From: Pseudooceanicola spongiae
GTDB lineage: Bacteria; Pseudomonadota; Alphaproteobacteria; Rhodobacterales; Rhodobacteraceae
Assembly: GCF_014899185.1 (NCBI RefSeq)
Contig: NZ_CP045201.1
Span: forward strand, 2,588,501 to 2,652,500
Length of the DNA: 64,000 bases
Direction: 5' to 3'
Shown here: positions 17,019 to 26,507 of the stretch, in pieces
How positions within the stretch are numbered: the first letter of the stretch is position 1
How the letters are laid out: every line of letters starts with the position of its first letter
Made by a program: the position numbers and the translations under genes
The notes under the pieces: model-generated
The model's input: only the letters and a program-made list of their open reading frames with translations
What the model was told of the DNA's origin: nothing
Database searches by the model: none

Positions 17019-18419
17019 TTACATTTTCGGCGTGATACGGGTGATCATGTCGCCTTTGGGGTCATCTTTGCCCTTGGCCTTGTTCACGACCAGCACGCCG
17101 CCTTCGCCGTCCAACGTCAGGTGGTTGGGGAAGGACCCGACGTTGAGGTTGGCCAGCAGATCGCCCTCGGGGCTCATCACCACGACGCTGTCAGAGGCGC
17201 GCACGGTCACATAGACATTGCCCGTCTCGGGATCGACCGCGAGGTTCAGCGGGTTGGCCCCCACCGCGACCGACTTGATCACCGCGCCGGTTTCACCGTT
17301 CAGGATCGTCACGTTGTCGCTGCCCTGACCGGCGGTGTAGATCTGTTTGCGCGTCGCGTCATAGGCCACACCGATGGTGTTGTCCGACCCGGGCACGGCA
17401 AAGACCGCCGTCTGTTCATCCGTGGCCAGATCGACAACCGCGACCTCACTGCTCGACAGGCTGGAGACGTAAAGCGTGTTATCCGCAGCATCCACAGCGA
17501 TACCGCCGGTGCCGAATTCACCACGACGTTCGCCGGATTTGAGCTCGATCACGCCTGCAGGTTCCAGCGTTTTCGCATCGAACACATGCACTTCGGGCAC
17601 AAAGGTGGCCGAGACATAGGCCTTGCCGTTCAGCAGAACCACATCGCGCGGATGCGGCACGAGGTCCGCGTCGAACTGCTTGATCAGCGACAGATCGTCA
17701 GCGGAATAGACCGCAACGGTGTTCTGGCGGGTGTTGGTGACCCAGACCTGCCCGAGGTCTTCCTCGACGCCGACACCGTAGACGGCAAAGACGCCGCCGC
17801 CCTGTGCGTCGGCAGCAGGCGTGACGGAGGCCAGTTGCTCAAGCGTCTTGGCGTCCAGCTTGATCAGCTGGCTTGCCTCGACCGGCGGACGGCCCACGGC
17901 AGAGGCGACAAACACCGCGCCCAGCTTGTTGGATTCGGCGACCTGATACAGACCCGGCGCCAGCTTCTGGCTGACCACGTCATACTTGTCGGCACCCATT
18001 TCCCCAAGGTTGGGCGAAACCTTGACGTCGAACGTCGTCGCATAGGGCGGGTTCTGGATCTCGGCGACCACCGGATAGCTGCCGGTCTGCGCATTATCGG
18101 GGATCGTCACCGTGGCGGTGAAGTTGCCCTTGTCGTCGGCGGTCAGCGGCGCGCCATCGTTCAGCGCAACACCGCTCTGCCGCAGCACGACCAGCTGGCC
18201 CGGCGTCAGGCCGGAGCCGGTGATCGTCGCTTCGCCACCCGGCACGATCGGTCCACGGTCGGGGCCACTGGCGCCCAGACGGCCCGCAAAGCTGCCGGTT
18301 TCGCTGAAGGCGGTCTGTGCCTGCGCAGCACCTGCGACAGCCATGAAGCCGGCAAGAGCCGCGGCAATCAGCCAGCCGCCCTGCGGACGAGCGTGCGCCA
18401 TCCCCTTGGAAATCATCAT
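17019..18419 (-). CDS. Exported YncE-like beta-propeller protein
   Basis: A 466-residue periplasmic protein: signal peptide (LIAAALAGFMAVAGAAQAQ), an Ig/IPT-like domain (about 50-135, with EATITGSGLTPGQLVVL), then a seven-bladed propeller of YVTN/YncE type with blades such as VWVTNTRQNTVAVYSADD, YVSSLSSSEVAVVDL and VYVTVRASDSVVVMSP. YncE relatives are iron-regulated and sit beside TonB receptors in enterobacteria. Here the gene lies 58 bp upstream of the ligase on the same strand, so it is probably in the siderophore operon, possibly binding the siderophore or a partner in the periplasm. That role is inferred. AAAGG precedes the ATG. Confidence 0.85.
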   Translation of the reverse strand: MMISKGMAHARPQGGWLIAAALAGFMAVAGAAQAQTAFSETGSFAGRLGASGPDRGPIVPGGEATITGSGLTPGQLVVLRQSGVALNDGAPLTADDKGNFTATVTIPDNAQTGSYPVVAEIQNPPYATTFDVKVSPNLGEMGADKYDVVSQKLAPGLYQVAESNKLGAVFVASAVGRPPVEASQLIKLDAKTLEQLASVTPAADAQGGGVFAVYGVGVEEDLGQVWVTNTRQNTVAVYSADDLSLIKQFDADLVPHPRDVVLLNGKAYVSATFVPEVHVFDAKTLEPAGVIELKSGERRGEFGTGGIAVDAADNTLYVSSLSSSEVAVVDLATDEQTAVFAVPGSDNTIGVAYDATRKQIYTAGQGSDNVTILNGETGAVIKSVAVGANPLNLAVDPETGNVYVTVRASDSVVVMSPEGDLLANLNVGSFPNHLTLDGEGGVLVVNKAKGKDDPKGDMITRITPKM

Positions 18420-18610
18420 AAAGTCAACCTTTCGCTGCTGAGGGGGCGCGCACGTCGGCGGCCTCCGGTCAAATGGTCCAGACCTTGTTTGCTGCAGCGA
18501 TGCTGTGGCTCATCCGGGCGACATGCGCGCCCGCGCGGGGCCAAGGCGATCCCCGCCCTCCCTGCCGACCCGGTTGGTGAACCGTGCCTGGCAGGACGAA
18601 CAGGCGCAGG

Positions 18611-18637
18611 CTTAATAATCCCGAGCAGTACAGTCAA
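18611..18637 (-). promoter_or_regulatory. Possible promoter for the siderophore operon
   Basis: In the 199 bp upstream of the beta-propeller gene, the minus strand reads TTGACT (18632-18637), a near-consensus -35. An AT-rich patch TTATTAAG follows at 18611-18618, but spacing to a -10 is shorter than ideal (13-15 bp). No convincing Fur or Irr box is seen. Confidence 0.3.
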
Positions 18638-18663
18638 CTATTAGCGTGCACCGTGTGATCACG

Positions 18664-19464
18664 TCATGCGGAGGGCGCAGTCCCCATCCCGCGCAACGTC
18701 GCCCGCAGCGATTCCCCGAAGGCCTCGCCATGGCTGAGACCGTCAAACAGCGTCAGCCCCCCGGTATTGCCGACCCGCGCCAGCGCCTCGGCCAGCTCGG
18801 CGTGGGCCTCAGGCGGCAGGGCGGCGCGCATCCTTATGAAGGGCTGCACCTCGTCGCCCGGCGGCAGACTGGCGCGCGCCTGCTCGGCAGTGCCCAGATG
18901 CAGATCGACCCGCGCCACAGGCGCCTGCCCCGCCGCCAGCGCCGCATGCAGGGCAAAGCGATAGCGCATGTCATCCCACCAGAGCGACGGGCTCGCCGCA
19001 TAGAACCGCCGGAACAGCGCCGCGCCCGGCAGCATCGCCGCGCGCAAAACAAACAGCCCGCCAAAGCTGTGCCCCCAGAGGCTGCGCTGCGCCGCGTCCA
19101 CCGGCACCAGCGCTTCGGCCCTTGGCATCACCTCGCGCACAATCAGATCGTAGAACGCCGCCGCGCCGCCCGCAGGCCGCCCCCTCGGGTCGGTGATCAC
19201 GCGTCCCTCGGGATCGGGCGGCGTGTAATCGCGCGCCCGCTCGGCCGAGGCAAAGCGCCGCTCGGCGTCATAGCCGATCGCCACGATCACCGGCGCACCG
19301 GGCTGCGCCATCGCATCCTCGGGCAGCTCCTCCAGCACCGCCGTGCCGTCCAGCGCATAAAGCACCGTATAGCCCGCAGCGGGGGCGGCTGCGTCGGGGC
19401 GCAGCACGGTGATCAGGTAATCGGCACCGGGCTTGGGGCCGCTCAGGGTGAATTGCTCTCGCAT
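18664..19464 (-). CDS. IroE/Fes-like siderophore esterase
   Basis: A 266-residue alpha/beta-hydrolase of the esterase-D-like group. The stretch [12 protein letters not shown]...RARDYTPP matches the block characteristic of IroE/BesA trilactone esterases. The nucleophile elbow is GHSFGG (Ser133); a C-terminal His sits in LSHGEAF. It lacks a signal peptide, so it would act in the cytoplasm on imported ferric siderophore or trim the product. The ATG at 19464 has a good GCGGAG site; a GTG 24 bp upstream (19488) is an alternative. It precedes the siderophore genes on the same strand, which supports a trilactone-type product. Confidence 0.82.
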   Translation of the reverse strand: MREQFTLSGPKPGADYLITVLRPDAAAPAAGYTVLYALDGTAVLEELPEDAMAQPGAPVIVAIGYDAERRFASAERARDYTPPDPEGRVITDPRGRPAGGAAAFYDLIVREVMPRAEALVPVDAAQRSLWGHSFGGLFVLRAAMLPGAALFRRFYAASPSLWWDDMRYRFALHAALAAGQAPVARVDLHLGTAEQARASLPPGDEVQPFIRMRAALPPEAHAELAEALARVGNTGGLTLFDGLSHGEAFGESLRATLRGMGTAPSA

Positions 19465-19645
19465 GCGCGGCTCCGCATCAGGGGTCACTCAGGGGTCATG
19501 CCGCCCTGCTAGCATGACGCGCGCCCGCGCCACCAGAGCGCCCCGAGCATCGGCAAGCCGGCGCCGCTCCATTGCACCGCGTTTCTGGCGACATATATCA
19601 ATCGGGTACCGCGCATCGGCGCGGACTGACGCGGAGACTGGAACA

Positions 19646-20593
19646 ATGGGCTATTTCAAGACAGCTGCCCTGATGGCGGCAATGACGGCGCTCTTCATGG
19701 GGCTGGGCTATCTGCTCGGCGGCAGCGGAGGCATGCTGATTGCCCTCGTCGTTGCGGCGGGCATGAACGTCTTCACCTGGTGGAACTCCGACAAGATGGT
19801 GCTGCGGATGCACAACGCCCATGCGGTCGAACCGAACGACCGTCAGGGCCTGACAGCCCTTGTCGCGGGCCTCGCGCAGAACGCCGGTATCCCGACGCCG
19901 GCCGTCTATGTCATCGACTCGGCCCAGCCCAACGCCTTCGCCACCGGGCGCAACCCGGCCAATGCCGCCGTCGCCGTCTCGACCGGCCTGCTGCAAGCCC
20001 TGTCGCGCGAAGAACTGGCCGGCGTCGTCGCGCACGAGCTGGCCCATATCAAGCACCACGACACCGCCATCATGACCGTCACCGCCACCTTTGCCGGTGC
20101 GATTTCGATGCTGGCGAACTTTGCTCTGTTCTTTGGTGGCAGCCGCGAACGCCTCGGCATGGTCGGCACCATCGCGATGATGATCTTTGCCCCCATGGCC
20201 GCCGCCGTGGTGCAGATGGCTGTCAGCCGCACCCGCGAATATGCCGCCGACAAGGAAGGCGCTGCGATCTGTGGGCACCCCCTCTGGCTCGCCACCGCGC
20301 TGGAACGGATCGCCATGGGCGCTGCCCGCGTCGACAACCCCGCGGCCGAGGCACACCCCGCCACCGCGCATATGTTCATCATCAACCCGCTGCACGGCAA
20401 TGGCCGCGACAAGCTGTTCTCGACCCACCCGGCCACGGAAAACCGCGTCGCCGCCCTGCGCCAGATGGCGCTTGAGATGGGCGACACCGCGCCCGTCCGG
20501 TCCTCTGGCTCTGGCTCAGGCTCTGCGTCTTGGGGCAATCGTGGCAACACCACGCCGCAAAAGCCCTCCTCCAAGCGCGGTCCCTGGGGCTGA
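19646..20593 (+). CDS. htpX: Membrane zinc metalloprotease HtpX
   Basis: A 315-residue M48-family integral membrane protease for quality control of membrane proteins. Two N-terminal membrane segments ([18 protein letters not shown] and [16 protein letters not shown]), zinc motif HELAH in [13 protein letters not shown], two more membrane segments, then the third ligand in [13 protein letters not shown]. The C-terminus has a Gly/Ser-rich extension beyond the core. The ATG at 19646 gives the canonical start MGYFKTA. Conserved and likely monocistronic; it converges with the kinase gene. Confidence 0.95.
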   Translation: MGYFKTAALMAAMTALFMGLGYLLGGSGGMLIALVVAAGMNVFTWWNSDKMVLRMHNAHAVEPNDRQGLTALVAGLAQNAGIPTPAVYVIDSAQPNAFATGRNPANAAVAVSTGLLQALSREELAGVVAHELAHIKHHDTAIMTVTATFAGAISMLANFALFFGGSRERLGMVGTIAMMIFAPMAAAVVQMAVSRTREYAADKEGAAICGHPLWLATALERIAMGAARVDNPAAEAHPATAHMFIINPLHGNGRDKLFSTHPATENRVAALRQMALEMGDTAPVRSSGSGSGSASWGNRGNTTPQKPSSKRGPWG

Positions 20594-20659
20594 TCGAGCG
20601 TCAGACCGGCGAAATTCGCACCGTTCACTTACCGTCGGAATACCGACCGGAGACCGACA

Positions 20660-22282
20660 TCACGATTCCGCCAGTTTTTCGAACAGCAGGGCCACCGCTT
20701 CGGCCCCAGGATCATTGTGACCCACCAGCCGGTCGGCCGAGATATAGCTCGCCCGCCCGGCCCCCGCCTTGCCCATCGCAGCCGTCGCATCCGCCCCCTT
20801 GCGGGCCGCCTTTGCCGCCGCAGGAATGCCCTCCGGCAGCGCCGCGAGGGCCGGTGCCAGAGCGTCAATCATCGTGCGATCCCCGAGGCTTGCGCCCCCG
20901 ACCTCCTGCACCCGCGCCAGCCCGGCCGCAAAGGCGCGGGCCCGGCCATGGCCACTGGCCGCCGCATCCCCCACAGCCGAGAAATAGATCGCCAGCAACA
21001 CCCCGGAGGAGCCGCCCATGGTCTGGCTCAGCTCATTGCCGATGGCACGATAGAGCTGCGTCAGATCCGCCAGAGGCAGCTGAGGAATAGCCCCCTTCAA
21101 CGCCCGCGCCGCCCCCGCCAAAGTCGATCCCGTGTCGCCATCACCGGAATGTGAATCCAGTGCATTCAGTTGATTTTCCTCAGCAATCAGGATGTCACAG
21201 CAGCGCGCAAGAAAGGCCTCTGTCGTGGCATCGGCTGAGGCTTTCGGGCGCAGCGGGGTCAGCCCATCGGGCATCGGCTGTATCCCGACCGGCCCCACAT
21301 CCACCATCGGAGGCCAGGCATGCGGCGCAACCGGCTGCCGCAAAAGCGCCTCAACCTCGCCACTGAGCGGCAGAAGCGAAACGGAAAACCCATGCATATC
21401 CAGCGAGGTCATCAACGGCCCCGGCCCGATCAGACAGCGAATATCCGCGCCAATGTCCGAGGCCAGCAGCTCTGCTGTCAGCACCGACATCTCCAGCGGG
21501 GTCGTTGCCCCCAAGTTATTGACAAGCGCGACTTTTGGCCCTGCCGGGGTGGCGTCCCTCAGCCGCGCGACGACCGTCGCAATGGCGTCTTTGGCGGTGC
21601 TGAACTGCATCCGTTCCGCCCCGCTTTCGCCGTGAATGCCAAGGCCCAGCTCCACTTCTCCGGCGGCAAAGCGTTCGCTCTTGGGCGATCCAGGGACGGT
21701 GCAGGTGCCGAGCGACATCCCGATCGAGACCGCCCCCCCGATCACCTCACGCGCGGCCTTGGCCACGGCAGCCAGATCGCCGCCTGCGTCAGCCACCGCC
21801 CCGGCAATCTTGTGCACTAACAACGTCCCCGCAATGCCGCGCGGCTGCGGCAGATCCGGCAGAGCGACATCATCGTCGACGACGACCATTTCCACGTTCA
21901 GCCCGAAGGCACGGGCGCGTTCTGCGGCAAGGCCAAAGTTCAGCCGGTCGCCGGTGTAGTTCTTGACGATCAGCAGGCAGCCCGCCGGGCCGGTGACGGC
22001 AAGGATGCCCGCCAGCACGGCCTCGACCGAAGGCGAGGCGAAGACATCGCCGCAGACGGCCGCCGTCAGCATGCCTTGTCCGACGAACCCGGCATGGGCC
22101 GGTTCATGGCCGGAGCCGCCGCCGGAGACGAGGGCCACGCGGCTGCGGTCCCAATCGGTGCGCAGGACGACGCGGATATGGGGGTAGCCGTCCAGCCGGG
22201 CCAGCGCGCCGCCGGAGGCGCGGATCAGCCCGTCGATGGCATCGGTGACGAGGGTTTCCTTGGTGTTGATGAACTGGGTCAT
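20660..22282 (-). CDS. Single-chain dihydroxyacetone-kinase-family kinase (DhaK-DhaL)
   Basis: A 540-residue ATP-dependent kinase of the one-chain DAK type. The DhaK half (about 1-320) binds a short ketose covalently through His in GLGIHGESGAERM; the DhaL half (about 355-540) carries the Mg-ATP Asp cluster LDSHSGDGDTGSTL and GGSSGVLLAI. Substrate could be dihydroxyacetone, glyceraldehyde or a tetrulose such as erythrulose; sequence reading does not decide. It ends an ABC-importer operon, 13 bp after the second ATPase gene, so its substrate is probably what the importer brings in, perhaps after oxidation. AGGAG precedes the ATG at 22282. Confidence 0.92.
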   Translation of the reverse strand: MTQFINTKETLVTDAIDGLIRASGGALARLDGYPHIRVVLRTDWDRSRVALVSGGGSGHEPAHAGFVGQGMLTAAVCGDVFASPSVEAVLAGILAVTGPAGCLLIVKNYTGDRLNFGLAAERARAFGLNVEMVVVDDDVALPDLPQPRGIAGTLLVHKIAGAVADAGGDLAAVAKAAREVIGGAVSIGMSLGTCTVPGSPKSERFAAGEVELGLGIHGESGAERMQFSTAKDAIATVVARLRDATPAGPKVALVNNLGATTPLEMSVLTAELLASDIGADIRCLIGPGPLMTSLDMHGFSVSLLPLSGEVEALLRQPVAPHAWPPMVDVGPVGIQPMPDGLTPLRPKASADATTEAFLARCCDILIAEENQLNALDSHSGDGDTGSTLAGAARALKGAIPQLPLADLTQLYRAIGNELSQTMGGSSGVLLAIYFSAVGDAAASGHGRARAFAAGLARVQEVGGASLGDRTMIDALAPALAALPEGIPAAAKAARKGADATAAMGKAGAGRASYISADRLVGHNDPGAEAVALLFEKLAES

Positions 22283-22295
22283 CGGGCTCTCCTGC

Positions 22296-23288
22296 TCAGA
22301 GACGCGCGCCGCTGGCGTCGAAATAGAGCGCGTCGCGGGGCTGAATGGACACGGTGTCGCCACTGGTCAGTGGCGTATGGGGGTCGGCGAGGGTCAGGAT
22401 ATCATGGACCCCGAGCTTCAGGTGCAACCGGGTCTGATCGCCGAGGTGTTCGACCCGCTGGACGCTGGCGGGCAGGCCCTGCCCCAGCGCGATGTGTTCG
22501 GGGCGCAGGCCGATGGATTTGGCACCTGCGGGGCTGCCACCGAACAGATCGGCGGGCAGCACGTTGATCTTCGGCGTGCCGAGGCGGCTGGCGGCATAAA
22601 GGCTGACGGGGTGTTCGTAGATCTGACGCGGGGTGCCGAACTGGACAAGGCGCCCGTGATCCAGCACGCCGACATGGGTCGCCATGGTCATCGCCTCGAC
22701 CTGATCATGGGTGACGTAGAGCAGGGTCGCGCCCATCGACGACTGGATGCGTTTGAGCTCGATCCGCAAGTCGCTGCGCAGTTTCGCATCGAGCGAAGAC
22801 AGCGGTTCGTCCATCAGGTAGATCGCCGGGTCGCGGACAAGGGCGCGCCCGATGGACACACGCTGCATCTCGCCGCCCGACAGCGCCGTCGCCTTGTTGT
22901 CGAGCTTGTGGGCGATTTGCAGCACCTCGGCGACCTCGGCCACCTTGCGGGTGATGACGTCGCGCGGGGTGCGCAGGATCGGGGATTTCAGAGGGAATTC
23001 AAGGTTTTCACGCACGGTGAGGTGCGGGTAGAGCGAATATTGCTGGAACACCATCGCCACGTCACGCTGCGCGGGCGTGCGGCCCTGCATGGAGCGGCCA
23101 TGGATCAGGATGTCGCCGCGGTCGGGCTTGTCGAGACCCGCGACCATGCGCAGCGTGGTGGTCTTGCCCGCGCCGGTGGGGCCGAGAAGGACGACGAAGG
23201 CGCCGTCGGGGATGGTGAGGGAGACATCCGCAAGGGCGGTGGTGTCGCCGTAGGTTTTGGTGATGTTGGCAAGCGTGACGTCAGCCAT
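22296..23288 (-). CDS. ABC importer ATPase (MalK/UgpC-like), second subunit
   Basis: A 330-residue carbohydrate-type ATPase with C-terminal TOBE region. Walker A GPTGAGKTT, signature LSGGEMQR (note E-M in place of the more usual D/E-R/Q), Walker B YLMDEPLSSLDA. It overlaps the first ATPase gene by 8 bp (ATG at 23288). Having two unlike ATPases suggests an asymmetric heterodimer driving the two permeases upstream. Substrate is inferred to be a sugar or polyol from the operon. Confidence 0.92.
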   Translation of the reverse strand: MADVTLANITKTYGDTTALADVSLTIPDGAFVVLLGPTGAGKTTTLRMVAGLDKPDRGDILIHGRSMQGRTPAQRDVAMVFQQYSLYPHLTVRENLEFPLKSPILRTPRDVITRKVAEVAEVLQIAHKLDNKATALSGGEMQRVSIGRALVRDPAIYLMDEPLSSLDAKLRSDLRIELKRIQSSMGATLLYVTHDQVEAMTMATHVGVLDHGRLVQFGTPRQIYEHPVSLYAASRLGTPKINVLPADLFGGSPAGAKSIGLRPEHIALGQGLPASVQRVEHLGDQTRLHLKLGVHDILTLADPHTPLTSGDTVSIQPRDALYFDASGARL

Positions 23289-24378
23289 GGGCGAGCACTC
23301 CTTCGTTGCCGGCAGACAGCAGGGCGCGGGTGGTCTTGCCGTCGAACAGGGTCACCGCGCGGGGGTCGAAATCGAGGCCGACGGTGCTGCCGGTCTGGAT
23401 CGGATCGGCGGAGGCGGCGCGGATCTTCAGCGTGCCATGGGCGGTGTCGACCGTGACGATCTGGGTCGTGCCGAGGTATTCGGTGGCGGTGACGCGGGCG
23501 CGGTAGCCGCCCTCCGTCCGCAGCCGGATGTGTTCGGGGCGGATGCCGAACACGAGATCGCCCTTGCCGCCCTGCCGCGCCATGGGGATTTCGGTGCGGT
23601 GATCGCCGAGCATGACATGGGTGTCGGCATGGCTGAGGCTGGCATGGAAGCGCAGGAAGTTCATTGGTGGCGAGCCGATGAAATCTGCGACGAACATCGT
23701 CGCGGGCCAGTCGTAGATCTGTTGCGGAACGCCGAATTGTTCGACGACGCCGTGGTTCATCACGACGATCTTGTCGCCCATCTGCATCGCCTCAAGCTGA
23801 TCGTGCGTGACGTAGATCGTGGTGGCGCCCATCCGGTCGTGCAGGGCGCGCAGCTCCTGGCTCATATGTTCGCGGAACTCGGCGTCCAGCGCGCCGAGGG
23901 GTTCGTCCATCAGGAAGCATTTCGGGTCGCGCACGATGGCGCGGCCAAGCGCGATGCGCTGACGGTCGCCGCCGGACAGACCGCCGACGGGACGGTTGAG
24001 GATCTCGGTGATGCCGAGGATCTGCGCGACCTCTTCCACCTTGGCATTCGCCGCTGCGCGCTTCATGCCCTGGGAAATCAACGGGTAGCGGATGTTCTGG
24101 CGCACGTTCATATGCGGATACAGCGCGAACATCTGGAAGACGAAGGCGATGTCGCGCTGGCTGGCGGGCTTCTGGCTGACGTCTTCGCCGCCGATGCGGA
24201 TATGGCCGGAGGTGGGCAGTTCCAGCCCCGCAATCATCCGCAGCGTCGTGGTCTTGCCGCAGCCGGAGGGGCCGAGCAGCATGAAGAATTCGCCGTCTTC
24301 CACCGTGAAGGAAGAGCTTTGCACGGCGGTGAAGCTGCCGAAGTCCTTGCGGACATTTTCGATGAGGATCTGGGCCAT
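23281..24378 (-). CDS. ABC importer ATPase (MalK/UgpC-like), first subunit
   Basis: A 365-residue ATPase with the full carbohydrate-type layout: Walker A GPSGCGKTT, signature LSGGDRQR, Walker B FLMDEPLGALDA, H-loop YVTHDQ, and C-terminal TOBE/OB segments (about 240-360). It follows the small membrane protein by 3 bp and overlaps the next ATPase gene by 8 bp. Function as one of two non-identical nucleotide-binding subunits is inferred from the operon. Confidence 0.93.
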   Translation of the reverse strand: MAQILIENVRKDFGSFTAVQSSSFTVEDGEFFMLLGPSGCGKTTTLRMIAGLELPTSGHIRIGGEDVSQKPASQRDIAFVFQMFALYPHMNVRQNIRYPLISQGMKRAAANAKVEEVAQILGITEILNRPVGGLSGGDRQRIALGRAIVRDPKCFLMDEPLGALDAEFREHMSQELRALHDRMGATTIYVTHDQLEAMQMGDKIVVMNHGVVEQFGVPQQIYDWPATMFVADFIGSPPMNFLRFHASLSHADTHVMLGDHRTEIPMARQGGKGDLVFGIRPEHIRLRTEGGYRARVTATEYLGTTQIVTVDTAHGTLKIRAASADPIQTGSTVGLDFDPRAVTLFDGKTTRALLSAGNEGVLAHG

Positions 24379-24381
24379 GGG

Positions 24382-24558
24382 TCAGTCCGGGAAATGGCTG
24401 ACGGTGATGAACATCACCGTGCCGGTCAGCGTGACAAGAAAGGACCAAGTGTAGAGGATCAGCAGGAAAGGCTGCATCATCATCACCACGCCGAGGCCGA
24501 TCAGAAGGGTGGCCAGCAGCTCCCACGGGCCACGGCGGAACAGGCGTTTGGGGGTCAT
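24382..24558 (-). CDS. Small two-helix membrane protein in the ABC operon
   Basis: A 58-residue protein beginning MTPKRLFRRGPWELLAT, with two hydrophobic segments (about 14-31 and 32-50) joined by MMQPF. Its start overlaps the upstream permease stop as ATGA and its stop is 3 bp before the ATPase start, so it is embedded in the operon and very likely expressed. It does not resemble DUF2160/GlpU, the small protein of rhizobial glycerol importers. It may be an accessory subunit of the permease complex, but no function is known to me. Confidence 0.78.
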   Translation of the reverse strand: MTPKRLFRRGPWELLATLLIGLGVVMMMQPFLLILYTWSFLVTLTGTVMFITVSHFPD

Positions 24559-25490
24559 TTCCGTACGGCTCCGAATGTGATGCCGCGCAGCAGGTGTTTG
24601 CGCAGCAGGATGGTGAAGACCATGACCGGGACGAGGAACAGAGTGGCCCCGGCGGCGACGGCGGGCCAGTCCTTGCCGACACCGATGATGGTGGGGATGA
24701 AGGGCGGCGCAGTCTGGGCGGTGCCCGAGGTCAGCAGCACCGCAAAGGCGTATTCGTTCCACGAGAAGATCAGGCAGAAGATCGCGGTCGAGGCGATGCC
24801 GGTGGCGGCCTGCGGCAGGACGACCTTGGTGAAGGCCTGAAAGCGGGTGTAGCCGTCGATCAGGGCGGCCTCTTCATATTCCACCGGAATTTCGTCGATG
24901 AAGCCTTTCAGCAGCCAGACCGAGAGCGAGAGGTTCACGCCGGTATAAAGCAGGATCATGCCGAGGTGGGTGTCTGACAGGCCCAGTTGGCGGAACATCA
25001 GGAAGATCGGGATGGCGACGGCGATGGGGGGCATCATCCGGGTCGACAGGATGAAGAACATCAGGTCGTCCTTCAGCGGCACCTTGAAGCGGGAAAATGC
25101 GTAAGCCGCCAGCGTGCCAAGGAAAACCGACAGGAAGGTCGACCCGAACCCGATGATGACCGAGTTCAGGAAACGCTCGCCATAGCGGCTGGGGCCGCTG
25201 ATCACCATGTCGTACTGGCGCACGATGCGGTCGTACCAGGTGGCAGGCTCGCCCAAGGCGCTGAGCGCGTCCGGCGACATGCGGGTGCGGGTGGTGAAGA
25301 GGTTGACGTAGCCTTCCAGCGTCGGTTCAAAGATCACCTTCGGCGGATAGGCGATGGCGTCCGACGGCGATTTGAAGCCGGTGGCGATGATCCAGAGCAG
25401 CGGCAGAAGCGTGATCAGCGCATAGGCGACGACCAGCGTTCCGGCGGTCCATTTCTGACGGGGCGAGGGGTCGGTGACGGAATAGCTCAT
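24555..25490 (-). CDS. ABC importer permease (MalG-like)
   Basis: A 311-residue carbohydrate-type permease with six predicted membrane helices and the EAA loop PVEYEEAALIDGYTRFQAFTKVVLPQA (about residues 200-226), which docks the ATPase. A large extracytoplasmic loop sits between helices 1 and 2 (about 45-105). Its ATG at 25490 overlaps the preceding permease stop (ATGA). Partner of the MalF-like permease upstream. Confidence 0.93.
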   Translation of the reverse strand: MSYSVTDPSPRQKWTAGTLVVAYALITLLPLLWIIATGFKSPSDAIAYPPKVIFEPTLEGYVNLFTTRTRMSPDALSALGEPATWYDRIVRQYDMVISGPSRYGERFLNSVIIGFGSTFLSVFLGTLAAYAFSRFKVPLKDDLMFFILSTRMMPPIAVAIPIFLMFRQLGLSDTHLGMILLYTGVNLSLSVWLLKGFIDEIPVEYEEAALIDGYTRFQAFTKVVLPQAATGIASTAIFCLIFSWNEYAFAVLLTSGTAQTAPPFIPTIIGVGKDWPAVAAGATLFLVPVMVFTILLRKHLLRGITFGAVRK

Positions 25491-26434
25491 CTTTCCTTAA
25501 CCTTGTTCAGCGCCTTCACGTAGATCGAGGCGAGCCCGAACACGGTGACGAAAAGGATCACGGCATAGGCGCTGGCATAGCCGGTGCGCCATTTCTCGAA
25601 CGCCTCGCGCTTGAGGTTGATCGAGGTGAGTTCGGTGATGGAGCCGGGGCCGCCGCCGGTCAGCTGCACCACGAGGTCGAACATCTTGAAATTCTCGATC
25701 CCGCGAAACAGCACGGCGAGCATCAGGAAGGGCAGCGCCATGGGGATGGTGATGGTCCAGAACTGCCGCCATTTGGAGGCGCGGTCGCATTCCGCCGCCT
25801 CATAGATGCTGTCGGGGATGGAGCGCAGGCCGGCGAGGCAGATCAGCATCACGAAGGGGGTCCACATCCAGGTGTCGACGATGACGATGGACCACGGCGC
25901 AAGGGCAACATCGCCGATCATCGAGAAGGACGAGGGGTCCGCACCGGTCAGGAAGCCGACGACGTAATTGAACAGGCCGATCTGCGGCTGATAGAGGAAG
26001 GTCCAGAAATTGCCGACGACGGCGGGGGACAGCATCATCGGCAGGACGATGATCGTCGTCCACATGTCGTTGCCGCGGAATTTCTTGTTGATCAGGTAGG
26101 CCAGCGTGAAGCCGATCAGCACCTGCAACACCAGCGTCCAGAGCAGGAAATGCGCGGTGGCCTGCATCGAATTCCAGATGTCAGGGTCGTTGAGGATGCG
26201 CTGGTAGTTGCGCAGGCCGACCCATTCCAGATCGGCGCTGGTGCGGTTGGCGCGGTAGTTCGTCAGGCTGAGGCGGATGGTCCAGATCAGCGGGAAGATG
26301 TTGATCGCCAACAGCAGGAAAATCGTCGGGGCGATGAAGATCCAGGCCACGGCGCGGTCCGAGAGGCCGCGGATCTGTCGGGCAAGTCTGACCGGCGCCG
26401 TCGTATGAACTCGGCTGGTCGTTTCATCCGTCAT
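25487..26434 (-). CDS. ABC importer permease (MalF-like)
   Basis: A 315-residue permease with six membrane helices and the EAA loop DSIYEAAECDRASKWRQFWTITIP. Starts at the ATG at 26434 (MTDETTSRV); the in-frame extension further upstream would enter the intergenic gap and is rejected. 73 bp separate it from the binding-protein stop. Substrate class is carbohydrate or polyol by family. Confidence 0.92.
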   Translation of the reverse strand: MTDETTSRVHTTAPVRLARQIRGLSDRAVAWIFIAPTIFLLLAINIFPLIWTIRLSLTNYRANRTSADLEWVGLRNYQRILNDPDIWNSMQATAHFLLWTLVLQVLIGFTLAYLINKKFRGNDMWTTIIVLPMMLSPAVVGNFWTFLYQPQIGLFNYVVGFLTGADPSSFSMIGDVALAPWSIVIVDTWMWTPFVMLICLAGLRSIPDSIYEAAECDRASKWRQFWTITIPMALPFLMLAVLFRGIENFKMFDLVVQLTGGGPGSITELTSINLKREAFEKWRTGYASAYAVILFVTVFGLASIYVKALNKVKER

Positions 26435-26507
26435 GGTGCTGCTTTCCGATGCGGGGAAAAGGCCGGGCGGGGCGGAGGATGCCCCGTCCGGGATCGGGGA
26501 TGGCGGG

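Noticed and set aside
18420..18663. Fur or Irr box ahead of the siderophore genes
   Set aside because: Looked for Fur-type and TTAGAA-type palindromes; only an unspecific AT patch and a TTGACT hexamer are present.
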